Source of the DNA: Hirudo medicinalis
Taxonomy: Eukaryota > Annelida > Clitellata > Hirudinida > Hirudinidae
DNA length: 64,000 nt
NCBI GenBank assembly: GCA_011800805.1
Contig: MPNW01000199.1
Span: 23,030-87,029 of the forward strand
Direction: 5' to 3'
Shown piece by piece: positions 1 to 14,200 of the stretch (within the stretch, counting starts at the first letter, position 1; every line of letters begins with the position of its first letter). Made by a program: the position numbers and the translations under genes. The notes below the pieces were generated by a model. The model ran no database searches and had not been told where the DNA came from. It worked only from the letters and a program-made list of their open reading frames with translations.

Positions 1-234
1 TCGTCATCGTGTCTGTCCGTCGATCTCGACTCCAAAAGGCAGAATTTTTCAGGTAGAACGCGACTGGGAAGACTCGATTTATCTCAAGAATCGGTTCTCC
101 ATATTGGAGGGTTGCCTTCACAACGAGTCTCCACCAGCGATGACTTGGATTTCGGTAGGGTCCAAGGGCGGTCTGACATCGGGCGGAAAAGTGGGGTGGC
201 ATCGTACCGACTGAATGAAATCAAAGAGGAGCAG
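1..234 (+). CDS. 3' part of an exon of an unidentified gene
   Basis: Frame 1 is open for 78 codons and ends at a good splice donor (CAG|GTATGA, GT at 235), phase 0, so this looks like the right end of an exon whose 5' side lies outside the window. Base composition is richer in GC than the AT-rich DNA that follows. The peptide is Ser/Arg rich and contains SVLHIGGLPS, which faintly recalls the IGGLP turn of laminin-G domains, but the residues after it do not continue that fold. No further exon could be traced downstream on this strand. Family not recognised; the coding call rests only on the open frame and donor. Confidence 0.45.
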
Positions 235-3200
235 GTATGAACGAAACAGTGATAAGCCTTTCTAATGAATCATATTTCAAGTGTCAATCCTTATTTCTGC
301 TGCTCTCGAAGCACAGTATGCAGGAACCAATTTGATGATAAGGTGTTCACATACCAACCTGTTGTTTAGTGATAAAGCTTGCAGTATTTTTATATCGAAA
401 ATGATATTTGCATTCGTTTACATTTGGTTTCGTTGTGGTTCAATTAAAATTCAGTTTGGTTTTTTGGCGTCTGCCATGATTTCAAAGTCTTCCCGGGTTC
501 GACTCATTCCAAATCATGTCTTGAAGAAAACCATTGCGGTGCAGCGTAAGAGGTCAATTATAATATATTTAATAATTATTAAAGATACAAATTAAAATCA
601 AGTCTTAGAAGAATGTTAACTGCTATGTTGCGCGTCGTATGATCGTCCTCGCAGTCCAATTTCTTGAGGCTTTCAAAATCACAACGTTTAAGCCTTACCA
701 CGAAACCGTTATCATTAATTATTATAATAATACTAATATAATTATAATAATATAATAATAATATTATAATAATAGTTAATAATATCATAATTATTATTTT
801 TAACTTTATTATGGCATTAGCATCATTGAGTTATTACATTATTATTGGGCGTCGATTGATTAAGCCGAGTGATTAAGGCTTTCGCTTTGGTGCTCCATCA
901 GGAGTTCAAATCCTAACCGCTCGCAAGAGTTTCTATAACTATTACTTATAATAATAATTATTATTATTCTGATATTAATGTCATCATTGAATTACTAGGT
1001 TGACTGATTGATGTCAGAGGTGTGAGATGGACAGCCTCTTCACCACCAGAGCATTGCAAATGGCACGGTTTTACGGAAGGAATTTTCAAACCTGTACCAG
1101 TTGTAATACTCATGTGGTTGTCGTGGCTACTGCAATGCAATCCGCTGCTGTGTACTGTAAATTCATGTTTGCAAACCAAAGACTTATTTTCGGTCCTGAA
1201 ATTTTGAAACCGTTTGATTAATTTATTTGAAAACAAAAACAAAAAACAAAAAACTTTCAAATATTCCAGAGAAATGTTAGCCTCCTTAAATACATGAACA
1301 GGTTCATAAAATAAGTTTTGTAAGTCTCCTTCAAAGCCTTCTAAAATCATACATCAAGTCTTTTCTTTTAACAAAGTTACATTAAAACGTGAGACAAATT
1401 AACTTTATTAATTAATAAGTCATTCATTTTATTGAATAAAAATGAATAAGTCATGGTTTTCGTGAGAATGATTTCCCTGTCAGGCACACCTGTTATTTTG
1501 AAGCAATTACTAAAAATTCCAGAATTTGCTAATCCTTTTTAAATATTAATTAATTAATTAAAGCAATCAATCAACTTTAAAAAAAAACTAAAAGTCCAAG
1601 AGTTGACTAATATTAATCAACATGTTGAATAGTCAACAATAATTCACAGCTACTCTGCTACTGCCAATTCAGTTTTGGGACACAATCAAAAATTACCGAA
1701 AGTGCAACAATAGTAAATAAATATAGTAAATGTGTTGCTTGAAATAGTTACTTCGCTCAGTGGGTCATCATTGCTCCTCTGACTAATCAATTTTATTATT
1801 CAGACCTGCAATTGCATCGACCATAAATCTACGAAAACCAAAAATAAAAAAAAATCGCAAAACCTACCTTTAAAAACGGAATACACGAAGGCAGCCTCTC
1901 GCAGGTAGAAGTTTATGGGAGGCCGGATAACAGCTAATAAAACACTAAATCGTCGATCGCCACAGCTAACGACAGCAGTCACTGTAGCCGATGCGGTCGG
2001 CGCATTTTGTAGTTGTGGTAACGACGGCCTAGAAACTCAATATGAAGAGGCTTCATAAAAGATTGGCCTTTTTATAACTCATGGCATCCCGCTGTCAGCA
2101 AGACTCGAGTGCCTCGGTTACCACTTCTATTGCTATTATTAATGGTATCAAGTTTATTATTCTTGTCATTGTTACAATCACTCTTACAAGAATTTCATTG
2201 CCAGATCATTAAACCGGTACAAAGTCTGTACTTCGGTATTATTATTATCAAACCTGGAATTTCCACAAATAAAACTTATAAAATAGTTATTATGACCAGA
2301 CCTCATTGTTTCGGTGAGGTGCCAATGCAACCTGTTCGTGCAGCCTGTTAATTGTTTATTCTCGACGACGAAATTCCAGTCAGTGAATTCAAAACTTTGA
2401 GAAAGAAAGCAGCACTTATAGTTTACCTCAACACGGGCCTGTTAATGGAATTTCGTATTGTTAATAAAAGAAACATTAACAGAGATTTGTGGCCAACGTT
2501 GCAAGCAACTCACTCGCCTGTCAAGACGTTTATACGTGACAAGGAGATGAACAAATATTTGATCAGTCAGCCTTTGTGGGCGAAAGGAAAGGAGAAAATT
2601 AACATATCAACTCGTCGAACAACCTCTACCAGAGCTACAGCTACCTCTACCGCAAAGGCTTTTGGGCGCCGGTGCAGCTATGACTACAAAAGGTAATGTG
2701 TCACATTCGCTATCAGTCTTTGAGCAAAGTTTGTCATCAAGAATTCTTTAATCGTTCAAGTAGTACTAGAGCCATTTCTCAAGTTTGACTGCCGACACTT
2801 TCTTTGTAGTCGCTGTTGCCTGCTGGCGTTGCAGAAGTTGGAAGTCGAGTGTCGTCGAGTAGATTCAAAGTTCGAGCCTTCAAACCGCAGATTTTCTGAC
2901 TCTATTTTTCTTTTTGCTTTTCTATTTTTGCAGCTAAGAGCTCTCGAATATTGCAAACTTTCTGAAATTCAGACAACAAACACTCTTACCATCCATACCT
3001 GGTCGATTATTTTTCAGCCTATGGAGGCGTTAGGAGAGATAGGTAAAGTAGGGCAAGCATATCTACCCACCTCGGAGATTAAGGGGGTTTTCGAAGAATC
3101 CTTATCTTAAGCCCACTAAGCTCTATCATCGGCGTGTATCTCGGTTGGTTTCAATTAGTTTTGTCTTCAACGGTCCTCTTTTGTTGATAATTGCGTTGCA

Positions 3201-5029
3201 TGCCCAGGTCACCTGATTGCCACCTAGTTAAGTGATTACTTAATAGGGCATAGTTAGTCATTTATCAAAAATGCTATCTGTTGTTGATTATTGACCTCAA
3301 TTTATCTACTTTATCTCATAATTGTATTGCAAATTATGATCAATTCAATTTGTAAACGAAATTATGTTACAAATAGCAGGATTGTAATTACTAAAAGAGT
3401 CACCATCGTCACCTTCATCATCACAATCATCAACAACAATTCTACAGCCACTCGCTTTAGGCACTTGAAAACTGTTGGTTGTTTGCGCAGCATTTCAGCA
3501 GATACGTTCATAACGTTGGAACGTAGTCTTCATCATCATTGTTATTATTATTATCATTATTAATAGTTATTACTATTATCATTAATATTATTGCCGGCAT
3601 TACTATTATTATTATTATTATCATCATCATCTTCACAACGCCTTTCACTCATAATCTTCGCAACTATTAAACATTTCTGAGACGTCCTCATGATAACAGA
3701 AATTTAGATTTCCATCGAAATCTTCAAAAATGAACGAATACCCAACCAATGCGCGCAAAGTTGGGCCGCCCTCAAGACGAAGAGCATAAAGATCGATCAG
3801 CAATCCCGCTGTTGATGACTGTCAGCGACCATACTTAGCAATTCACCCCAAAAGCCAAACCGAGCATGGACCAATTGCTTCCTAACCTCAGGGCATCGAC
3901 AAAAATATCGGAAGATATAATATATTCCTCCCGCTCTCGGCACACTTTCCAACCAGCTGTCATGGTATCCTGACTAAAATTGCCACTTTAATAGATCTTT
4001 ATTGGTCATCCGACACCACATTCTAGCAAGCGTAAATGTGAAAACCAGATGGTAAGTTTCTCACAAGAGACAAATCTTACGCTTTGCCAGTACTTACGAA
4101 AGTATTCGACAAGATGCCAATTGACCTTTTGCTTTGGTACTTTTGACAAAAAACAATATTTTGGAACAAATTGGCCAAATACAATTCATCAATAATCCAG
4201 AGAAAACGTTCTGTAAAACATTTAAACATTAAATAAATAATATTTCTTTCCCCAAGCCACTTACAATAATAATAAAATAACACAATAAGCCCTAACACTA
4301 ATTATAAAGCGTGTTTGAAGAGCCAGCCATGAAGACATTAATTTAATATCAAATTTAATATTTAAAAAAGCGAAAATTCATAAAAATTTAAGAAAAACAC
4401 GTCACACAGAGAAACAAGTCTGAAGGACCAACCAACCAAACAATCATTCATTGATCCAATCATCTAGTCAACCATGGTCGAGCAATCGATGGCAAAATCA
4501 TATCATTAAAAATTGATAATTTTCCAAAGAAAAAACACCTCAGAATAAAGATAAATTCATTGAAAAGGAATTGTTTCAGATCATCGTCACCACTGAGAGC
4601 AAATGTCATTCATCAGTAAGCTTTTTTATCTGTCATTTACTCAGCAGCTACATAGAAAACATAGAAACATACGTTGGCCTAAAATAACACACTATTTGGA
4701 GATACGAATGGCAAATGCAAAAGAAATATCGTAATCGATGTAGCGAATGCATGATTGAATGTCACTTAAAGTAGTTGCAAGATGCACGGATACACCGAGT
4801 AAATAAATCTTCAGATGATGTCCTATTGATCCCTTCTGCAGCTGATGACGCTCCATGATCCCGGTCTCGGAAATGCGAACGATAGCTAAACTAAACGTCT
4901 GGTTTTAAGCACAACGAAAATGATAATACTAAAATAAAAATAATCCACGTGATAGTCCCACGACAAATGAACTTTCACCTGTAATGCTTGAATAATCATT
5001 TGATAATTACTAACTGGAGCAATTATAAC

Positions 5030-5061
<32 letters not shown>

Positions 5062-5282
5062 TATACGCACACATTAATGCTAACATCTCGACTAAAGCAA
5101 GAGAAATAACGTGTTAGTTAAGAACGCCGACGAGTGATGCCAAGAAAAGTCCTCGTTTTTGATGGCTTACGAAATAACAATCACCAAACACCCAGCAACG
5201 ATGATGAAACCAATAAAGAATCTCCACTCCAAAAGACACAACATACTGATCTTCATCATCATCATCATCATCATCATGGTAT
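235..5282. other. Intergenic / intronic AT-rich stretch without a recognised gene
   Basis: No convincing coding exon was found. The stretch holds short ATT/ATA-rich runs (about 715-800, 945-970, 3535-3640), a tRNA-like relic near 850-925, a (ACG)n tract at about 5030-5062 and an (ATC)n tract at about 5250-5277. A short Leu/Pro-rich open frame before a GT at about 2695 could be a weak exon candidate of the upstream gene but cannot be supported. The right end would be the 3' UTR of the septin gene. Confidence 0.4.
850..925 (+). repeat. tRNA-like relic (Ser/Leu-type A box, B box)
   Basis: The stretch has an A-box-like GCCGAGTGATTAAGGC at about 864-879 and a B-box-like GAGTTCAAATCC at about 902-913. 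The A box resembles that of tRNA-Ser and tRNA-Leu genes. The flanks do not form a convincing acceptor stem, so this is more likely a SINE head or tRNA pseudogene than a working tRNA. Confidence 0.4.
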
Positions 5283-8200
5283 TTATTTCTTCTTTTTAGG
5301 TGGAGCAGTTTGGTTGTTGGCAAGGAGGGCAGCCTTCCTCCTCTGGAAGGTGATGACCTCGTCCTCGAGGTTCTTCTTCTTGTCCTCGATCTTTTTCTTC
5401 TCCTCGGCATGCTGCTTCTTGAGGTTCTCGAACTTCATCTGAAGCTGTTGGAAATTATGGAAAAATCGAGTAAATGACCGAATGTTGAAAACCGAACGCA
5501 GAGACTTCAAAATTACAAGAGATCTTGTCAATAATCCATTCAGGACGAAGACCGACCCTCGGGAACATTCGCCATTGGCAACGTGAAATAAGCCATACCC
5601 ACCTCCTTCTCGGCCTCCTTGAGCTCAGCCTCTTTTTCCTTGACCCTGATGACGAACGTCTGCCTCATCTCGTCCTCCTTCCTTTGGAGTTCAACTACGT
5701 GCTCCTGTCGCTTTTGCTCATAGGTCTCCTGGAGGCTTATTAATTAATAATATAATCAGTAACAACAGTGACCAATAAGAAATAGTTTTAATCATGTTGT
5801 TAGGTAATGTAACAAACAATGTTGTTATTATTGTTATTATTAATTAACCAATTAACCAATTAATCATTGTTCTCTAACTGTTAATAATTATTCAAAGAGC
5901 AAAGTATTATTCACGATCGCATAAACCTATTTTAATGACAAACCTCATCGATTCACTGTCGTTGAAACCCATCTCTGCCAGTTTGGCTCTCCTGTAGACC
6001 TCGTAGTGCTTCAGGTGAGTCGTTTCCCTCAGATCCTCCATGTTCGTCCTAAGGAGCATCTCGCGCAACTTCACAAAGTCGCAGTGGTTCTCGTTCTCGA
6101 CTGGGTTAAAGATATTAAAAATTCATTTCAATTCTGTTATAAATTATAAAATACAATTTAATGACATAAATTATAAAATACAACTTAATAATTTGCTAAA
6201 TTTATTTGCAGGCATAAAAATTTACATTATTAACTCGAATCACTGAGACGTAACTTATAATCACTGTTACTTAAAATTAGGACATTCACGAGCAACTTGC
6301 TCGCCAGAAAACATCCAGTTTAATTCACAATTCACCAATTTAATACATCTTATTAGCCCATCTTATCATTTCCTAAATTGCTTCAATAATATTGATGAAT
6401 CAAACAAATCAGTAAAGAAATTATAGATGACGACGATCATTTTTGCAAGGAGAACGACATGCTGACCTACCCTGAACGGTACCCCAGGGATACTGCCTCG
6501 CTTTGACCATCTTGTTTCCCACTTTAATTTCGTCCATGCATCCGACCACGGCAAAAGGAAGGTGAGACTGAAAACGGTCGCAAGAACTTTGATCGGCGAT
6601 TATACAATAATCGGTTGATTATACAATAATCGGTTAATTGTTTTGTTGGTTAATCGTAGCGATGATGAATGATTAAACCGTCGATCGTCGACGAAGAAGA
6701 TCGAGAATTTTAAGACAAAAAACGGTCGGCCAAATCATCATCGAAAATCTTTATTCGAATTGAAGTCAATCGTAGTGGCTCGAGAAGCAACGACACGTAA
6801 CGTAACAATTACTTATAATTATTATTATCGTAGCGATTATTATCCCGAGCAATTACGAACGCACAACAGCTTCGTGCATTTACAGAGCAGTGGTCGCAGC
6901 GAAATGAAAAAGCATCGGATGTACTGTCGACAAACTCACGTTCATGGTCGAGTTCAGTTCCGCCACCGTCTCGTCGTCCGTGGGGAACTGATACAACTGC
7001 ACCCCGTTGTTGGTCAGCTCGCTCATTATCTGCAAGTCATTGTTGGCAACAAATATTAAGATATTAGCATCAAACGCATAGATACAATTTAATGGTTTTC
7101 GATCAGCAATCGAAAGATGATCGCTCCGTTCGTGCCATCGAACGTGCAACTACCTTCGCCTTGAATCTTTGGAGTTCGGCCTTGGTGATGGTGTCTGCTT
7201 TTCCTATGACCGGGATGATGTTGACCTTGTTGTCCAATTTCTTCATCGTCACAAGGTCAAGTGCTTTCAGTCTGTATGGTAATTGTTATATTTGGATATA
7301 AATGGTTATTTAAAAAAAAGGTACATATTATTGCAAAAGTAACACGAATTAAGAATAAATTTATTAACCTAAAAACTGATTTTTCTCTTTTAACTACTAT
7401 ATTTCCTACAGTACAAATAATCATTAACAACCCTAGTATTTAGTATATACATTATCAAGAGTAATAACAGTAATAATAATAACAATAACAATAATAACAC
7501 AAGATATTACGAGCATAACCAGAGATTTGCCCCAAAGAAATCTTTGACACTCACGAATGTCCGGTGGGTGCCACAAAGTAGAGGCACGCGTGGATGCGAG
7601 TGTCGTGGTAGGTGTGCAAAGACCTCTTGACCTTCAACTCCTCCTGGAGGTAGGCCTCGAACTGGGTGTCGATGTAGTCCACGATGGCCTTGTAACTGTC
7701 GGTCTTGTCGATCTGATCTCCGAAACCGACGGTATCCACCACGGTCAGCTTCAGTCTGACGTTGCTTTCCTTCAACTCTGTGCAGGTCGGTTATGAATTG
7801 GATAATTGATAATTTAGTAGATTTTTATTTACAATACAACAAATGTTATTAAGTTGATCGTGCACGCAAATTAACGGAACAGTCGATCACCACCAAATTT
7901 ATTTAGCACAATTAAACAAAAGCAATGCATTTATATATTCACTTTCACTTTCAAATGCAACATATATTAGTCAGTTAAATATAATTAAAACCACTCATAA
8001 TGCGTGATGGTGCTTATTGGTGCTGATGATGGTGGTGGCGATGATGGTAATGATAGGTTGCAAGCAAAAGCTTACAGACTATAGTACAGCAAATCTGTTC
8101 ATTTCAAAGCAATTATGTTGCCAATAAAGACATACTGGTGAATAATCAAATTACTCAGTAATTAGATTATTATCAATTAAATACATTGTTAATTAAATTG

Positions 8201-11200
8201 ATTGACTAACGAATCGGCATAATAATTTACGGCAATTGCAAGTTTTGATTCCATTAATGTCAGTATAAACAGTCCATCCTCGTAATAACCAGTGACATGG
8301 CATCAGATTACCAATGTCAAAAAAATGGCTGCCATAACAGCAGAGGACTCAATTGAAATCCAAGATAATTGACAATAATTTCTTCCTAGAGGGTGACTTC
8401 TCAGACTCTGCGCATCGTTATCGGGCTCACCGTAAGTGTGCGACTTGAGCTTCACCTCGGGAAGGTCGTGCGTAGCAGGGGTGGAGTCAAAGTTGGTATT
8501 GAAGAGGGTGTCCATCAGAGTGGATTTGCCGATGCCAGTCTCACCTGAAAGAAAATAAACAAACTAAGGTCATTTGCAAAGGTCATTCTTGCAAACTAAC
8601 CACCGATCACTACCTGGCTTAATATGGATACAAGGTTTTCTATACTATTAGATAGTGTCATATAATATCAATGAAGGTTGCCAATGAAGACACCTTACAT
8701 TGTTTGCATTCAATCAAATTTCTAATTACCATTGCTAACTCCACAACCACAAAAGGGTTAAGCTATTTGTTTCAATGAATCATGACATTACACTCAGTGA
8801 TATCCTGTGCCAAACAATGGCTAACTACATGAAAAGCACATAAACCCAATGTCACATTTATCACCATACTGTGACAATCATCATCGTCATCATCATTTTA
8901 TCTGCAAAGGCCAGATAGCTTGGTACTCCACTTTCAACTGATTTCATTATCAGCACAGGCAGTCATTAAGTGAATCAAGAGCCACAGAAATGACACCAGC
9001 GATGATGATGATGATGACGATGGTAATGATAGTGATGATGATACAAAGTTCAACACAACCGCACCAGCAGCACACCTGCGAACTGCAATGCCTTGTATAC
9101 AATACACAGTTCAAGAAAACATGTTGACGATGGTAGTATAAATACTGATGGCGTGCAGGTTGGCCGAATAGTGCCCCGCATGGTCTAAAGGTTAAGAATT
9201 CCGCCTCTCACGATGGCAGCACGGATTCGAATCCCGTTGCGGGAGCACCGTCCTCGTCCTAATCATCTAGCTATGCAACGGATTAATACAACAATTTTTC
9301 TTTTTGTTGGCCGAATGGATTACGTTCCTTCATACGGAGGTAATGGCAACAGTCGTAATGTGTCGTTGCACTGCGGCAAGCGTCCTTGGGGAGGAGCGCT
9401 ATATAAATGGTTAATAAGAAGCGCCTCTGACGCTATGCACACGGCGCTATATAAATGAAGTACATTTACCGATCGCATATATAGAGTTTACATCATCCTA
9501 CGCGTTTAATACCGAAATAGCATTCATCCGTTAAGCCGTGAATGCAATATTCATTCACAAAAGCAATAGCGACCGCCTGTCGCCATGGAAACAACCACAA
9601 ACGGACTTCTTTAATGTTCAACCTGTCTTAGGAGCAGCAGAGGATGGTTAACGATGCGCGCCAATGCATGTCCTACGTCAGATTTCAAGATGAACATCTG
9701 AAACCTCTACTTTTGATGTCACTTCAAACGGTTTAGCACAACATACTATCGGCATCCTCGAGTTCACACCAGCATCCGATTCACATGAAAAAATACTAAC
9801 AAATCCAGAAAGCTTGCACAACAGAAGTACAAATTCACCAAGAAAGGCTCTTAAAAAAAAGTGACACCTATTTGCACGCACTCGGAGCATGGAATGACGC
9901 CTACGCCACATACTTGGAAACACTCTGCACCTGCAAACTTTCCATCAAACCTCTTAAGATTCCAAAGTGAATCTTCGGAATGGCAATCAACTCTAGACGG
10001 AGCAGGTAAGTTTGGTTTCGTTCAATAGCATCATCATCACCACCTTAAAACATCCTTACATGTTCAAATGTCTCCACACCCATTGGTTATTACAGCGATG
10101 ATAATGATGACGTGAATAGAATATGGGGAGTACGCATGTCAATTTGAGCACCTTAGAATCTCAGACAAAAGTCTTTCAATGTGGAACAATTAACCACTTT
10201 AGAGATAACCACTTTTAGCCAACCTATGCTAACAATCAAGAAACACTGATAAAACTTCTACGACAAGAATATTTATAATATAATAATAAGGTAAACATTA
10301 ATAATATCCGCCTTTTGATTGACTCGAGAAATGAAATTGTCACTTCGTGACATGCACAGGAAGAGGTATGGCTACTTCTTCTGAGAATTATTCTATCTCG
10401 ACTGGACAGTGGGAATGAGCGAAAGAGGACAAGAAAAGCGATTATGAGCAGACGTAACAGCCATTAAAAATCCGATTTTAAACCGCAAACATCCTGTTGC
10501 ACTTGTAATGACAACAACGACGATATTCGTGGGAAGTCAGTTATCGATTCCGTTGTAGATGCACGAGCAAAACAAACAGATGAACTGCAAGGGGAGGGGG
10601 AGGGGCATCAAAGACAATTATGTGCTCTTAAATACATTATATGTATATGCAACAACTCACCAGACGACTCATTTTTTGTGTTTACATATATCAAGTTCAC
10701 GAAAAAACAACTACTGGATTAACACAGAAAGAATAACAAAAAATATAAATAATAATCTTCATCAACATCCATCATCAATCATCCATCTCTCTCGGGTTTT
10801 AAATAACATTTTCAAGGTGGCAAACAGGAATACGACGATCAACCAACTCAGCAGATGAAATTTATGACGCCTACTGAAACAACAACAGCGTGATAAAAAG
10901 AATAATGACTCTTGTGACAAACTCACTGTCGAGAAAGCGATACACACGACCATACGACCGGCATCACAACGAAGCAGACGTACACATCTACGGATGTCGT
11001 GGTGCCTGGGTTGGCAACAACCTGGCAACAATTGTGCCAACAATTTGAAAGAAAATGAAGACCCGAATTGCTTTAATGCCAACACGTAGATCCAGGATAA
11101 TAGAATCATCTTCGAACCTTGGCAATTTCAGTCGACAAGCCGATTAGTAATTCCATGACCCGTTGGGTTTTGAACTCCACACCAACAGGTTCGGTGGTAG

Positions 11201-14200
11201 CAGATGCGTGATCAATGTGACCGAAGCTTAGAGATGAGTAATAAGGATTGGTAAACAAGGATAGGTTGCCATATGGAAGAATGCCATGAGAGCAGAACCT
11301 TTAAAAAAAGATAATGAATGAGACAGCGATGATATCGGAACAGAGAGCACCAGCCATCTCGTCATTACTTTCGACCAAACAAGGATCACGAACCCATGAA
11401 GCAATTGCATCCATCATGTCGCTGGAAAATAAAACTCAACGCCTGAAATCCAATCATCGTTGACGATATCATCTGCTGCACGGGTGGCAACAGTCATGTA
11501 TTTACCGCTCAGCACTAGCATCAAACCTCGTCGATGGAATTCTGTGGGACAAATTGATATCCGTACTTGTGTATGTATTCATTTAACCAATACACCTACT
11601 GACTGAGATTCACTGTTCGTGAAGCGATCAGTGGCCATTTGTTCGCAGCTAATGACATTGTAGACTTATAAGTGGCGCTCAACGGTCTCATTAAGGCAAT
11701 ATTAATTAGGCCAGCAACAATAACAACCGATAGGCTATCGACAATGGCAAAGAATGCGGTTTAACTTTCTTCGTTGATAAGCCTTTCGTTAAGTTTGCCA
11801 TAGAAAGCATTCTTGTCATCTAAGCATACGACTTTCTCATGGTTGTGGACATCAATTTACAATTAATTGGGGCGACTAAATCATTCTAGAGCCTTTTGTC
11901 TATTAGTTTACTATCATATTTGTCGACGGCAAGTGGAAAACTTGTCGTCGAAGAAAGACGTCAGCTTGCATGGTAACAGTTTTCAATTGCAAATTAAAAC
12001 TCAACTGTCTCGACACGTTCGCGAAGAGAAAGCATTAAATGGAACCTTGCAATCTCTTCGCACATTGTAGGTCTTTTATAAACACGGCATGAAATATTCA
12101 CGAGCTTGTCTGAAACAACAGCCACCATCCAAATGTTAATCATCTCATAAATAAACGACATCCCGACCGAGAAGTTGGCGCTGAAAAAGCATATTCATTG
12201 GGGATCATATTTACATTTTAATGTAAGCCACGTATTTGTGCTCCTAATGCAATCGGAATCGACTCCGTCCAATCTCACTCGATCGACAAAGCCACCTATA
12301 TAGTTATCGATGGTTATGAATTTATTATTTCATTAACAAGATTATCCATGTCCTAAGCAGAAACCCACTACACTCACCATTACCATGTCACAAAAACATT
12401 TACTTAAGTAACATAATCTCGTAAGATTAGGTAACGATGAGGAAAACTTAATTTTTTTTTTATTTGAAATTTAAATGGCCAACAAAATAAAAACAAATTC
12501 ACTGCAATCTACCTATGCAGAGTATGTTGAAGATGGCCAACTTCTCAGCCATCCTCCGAACGATCCACTCCCCATCGAGGAGAGCGGGGGTTCCGGTCCC
12601 CAGATACTTGGCATTCTCCTCAGAGTCAATATCAATCTGTCTCACGCGTAGACCCATGACAGATGGGTTTGGCTCAAACTATTGTAGCTCTTTTTAGCTC
12701 CAAATAATCTCGGAGGAAAGTCGTCAAAGATAAAGTGTCGTTAACCAGCCTTGTAAGGACAAAATCTTTGATGTTGGAGTTTCAACAGTACTGAGAGACA
12801 AAGCTTACTTCGAGTTTGACAAGATGCTGATTGACAAACCAAGTGAATTAATTGAGAATCTGAATTCAGGAGACAAACCAGACGATCAAATTGGCTTTTA
12901 AAGATTCTTTGATTACGCTGCAGACGTACTCTTCCCAGTCTCGCCGATATTAAAAAAGTTATAAATTATAGTTTATGGATAAAAATACCTGGTCATTCTG
13001 ATTGGATAAGGAAAGATGATGCAAAAGGTCAACACTGCTATTAATAGCTCGAGTGGTTGTTTGGGGAAATGTTTGGAACCGGGATCAATAAAACAGGAGA
13101 GCAAAGCACTCAAACGAGGCGAACCAACGTTTGCGCAAGAGAATTGATGAATATCTTTCACTCAGATTTCAATAATTTGTGAAGTATTGGTAAGCTATAT
13201 TGGATGTTATAAGGAAAGTTTAAAAGCCACTTAATGGTTGAATAAAATATAAAATTGAAAGAAGAAATTCTGATAAAAATGTAGAAAAATTCGAGCGTAC
13301 TTCTCGAACATAGAAGGAAGTAATCAAAGCCTATGCCAACTCGTTCAAGATCGGGAAACAAAAAATATAGGCTTTACGAACGTCAAGACATATCCTCAGC
13401 AGATCTGAATAAATTCGAATTCCATCCAAGAGACGGAAGATCCTCTGGGTTGTTTATCCGAATCCGACCCTGCAATTTCGCGAGGTTCAAGTGAAACGTA
13501 AGACTTGGCAGCCACAGAAGTAATCCAGACGTGCGTACAATAAAGTCCCCGGGCAACTTTGATGACAACATCAACTCCTATATATACGTACATAACATCG
13601 GAATTATGGCTCTTTAATCGCCATCGAAATGCTCCTATAACTATCCTACGTCGTTACAGAGGACGGCAGCAATTTGTTTTGTTCTATTTTCCGACGATAA
13701 TTTTCAAGTCAACTATTACAAAGGCTCTATAAATATTAAGAGCGTTTCGACGCACCGATCGGTCCGATGCCGACTACGATGTTCCACTGCAAGTACTCGG
13801 CTACTCGATTCCGCGCATCACCTTCTCCTGAAGAATTTATTCCCGAGTATCGATGGCAGTAGGTAAAAGTCGTTAAGGTACGAACGTTACACCCTCGGCC
13901 TTCGTCACGTGATCAATCACAAGAGAAACGTCACCAGCGCCAACGTCTGTGCATTTGAACTGGCAACCAAACGAGATACGAAGCTTTCTATCAGTATGAG
14001 CACGCACACGATTCCTATTAAGTTGCACGTGCACGTGACGAAGGCGGGCAGCACGAACACGCCTTATTCGAATTCGACAGAGCTTCTGCAATTACGAAAC
14101 TCAAGAGCAGGGCCGGATTCTATAGTTATAGAAGAATAAGCCTCGCGCGCCATTCACTCGTTGTATAAAAGGAGTCTACAAGATGGAGGACGATTCGAGA

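Noticed and set aside
9171..9250. Functional tRNA-Glu gene
   Set aside because: The head has clear D-arm and B-box similarity but a mismatched acceptor stem, a T-rich SINE end and flanking target duplications.
13873..14139. Filamin- or ribosomal-like protein on either strand
   Set aside because: Short motifs were suggestive (for example [17 protein letters not shown]) but no family order could be established.
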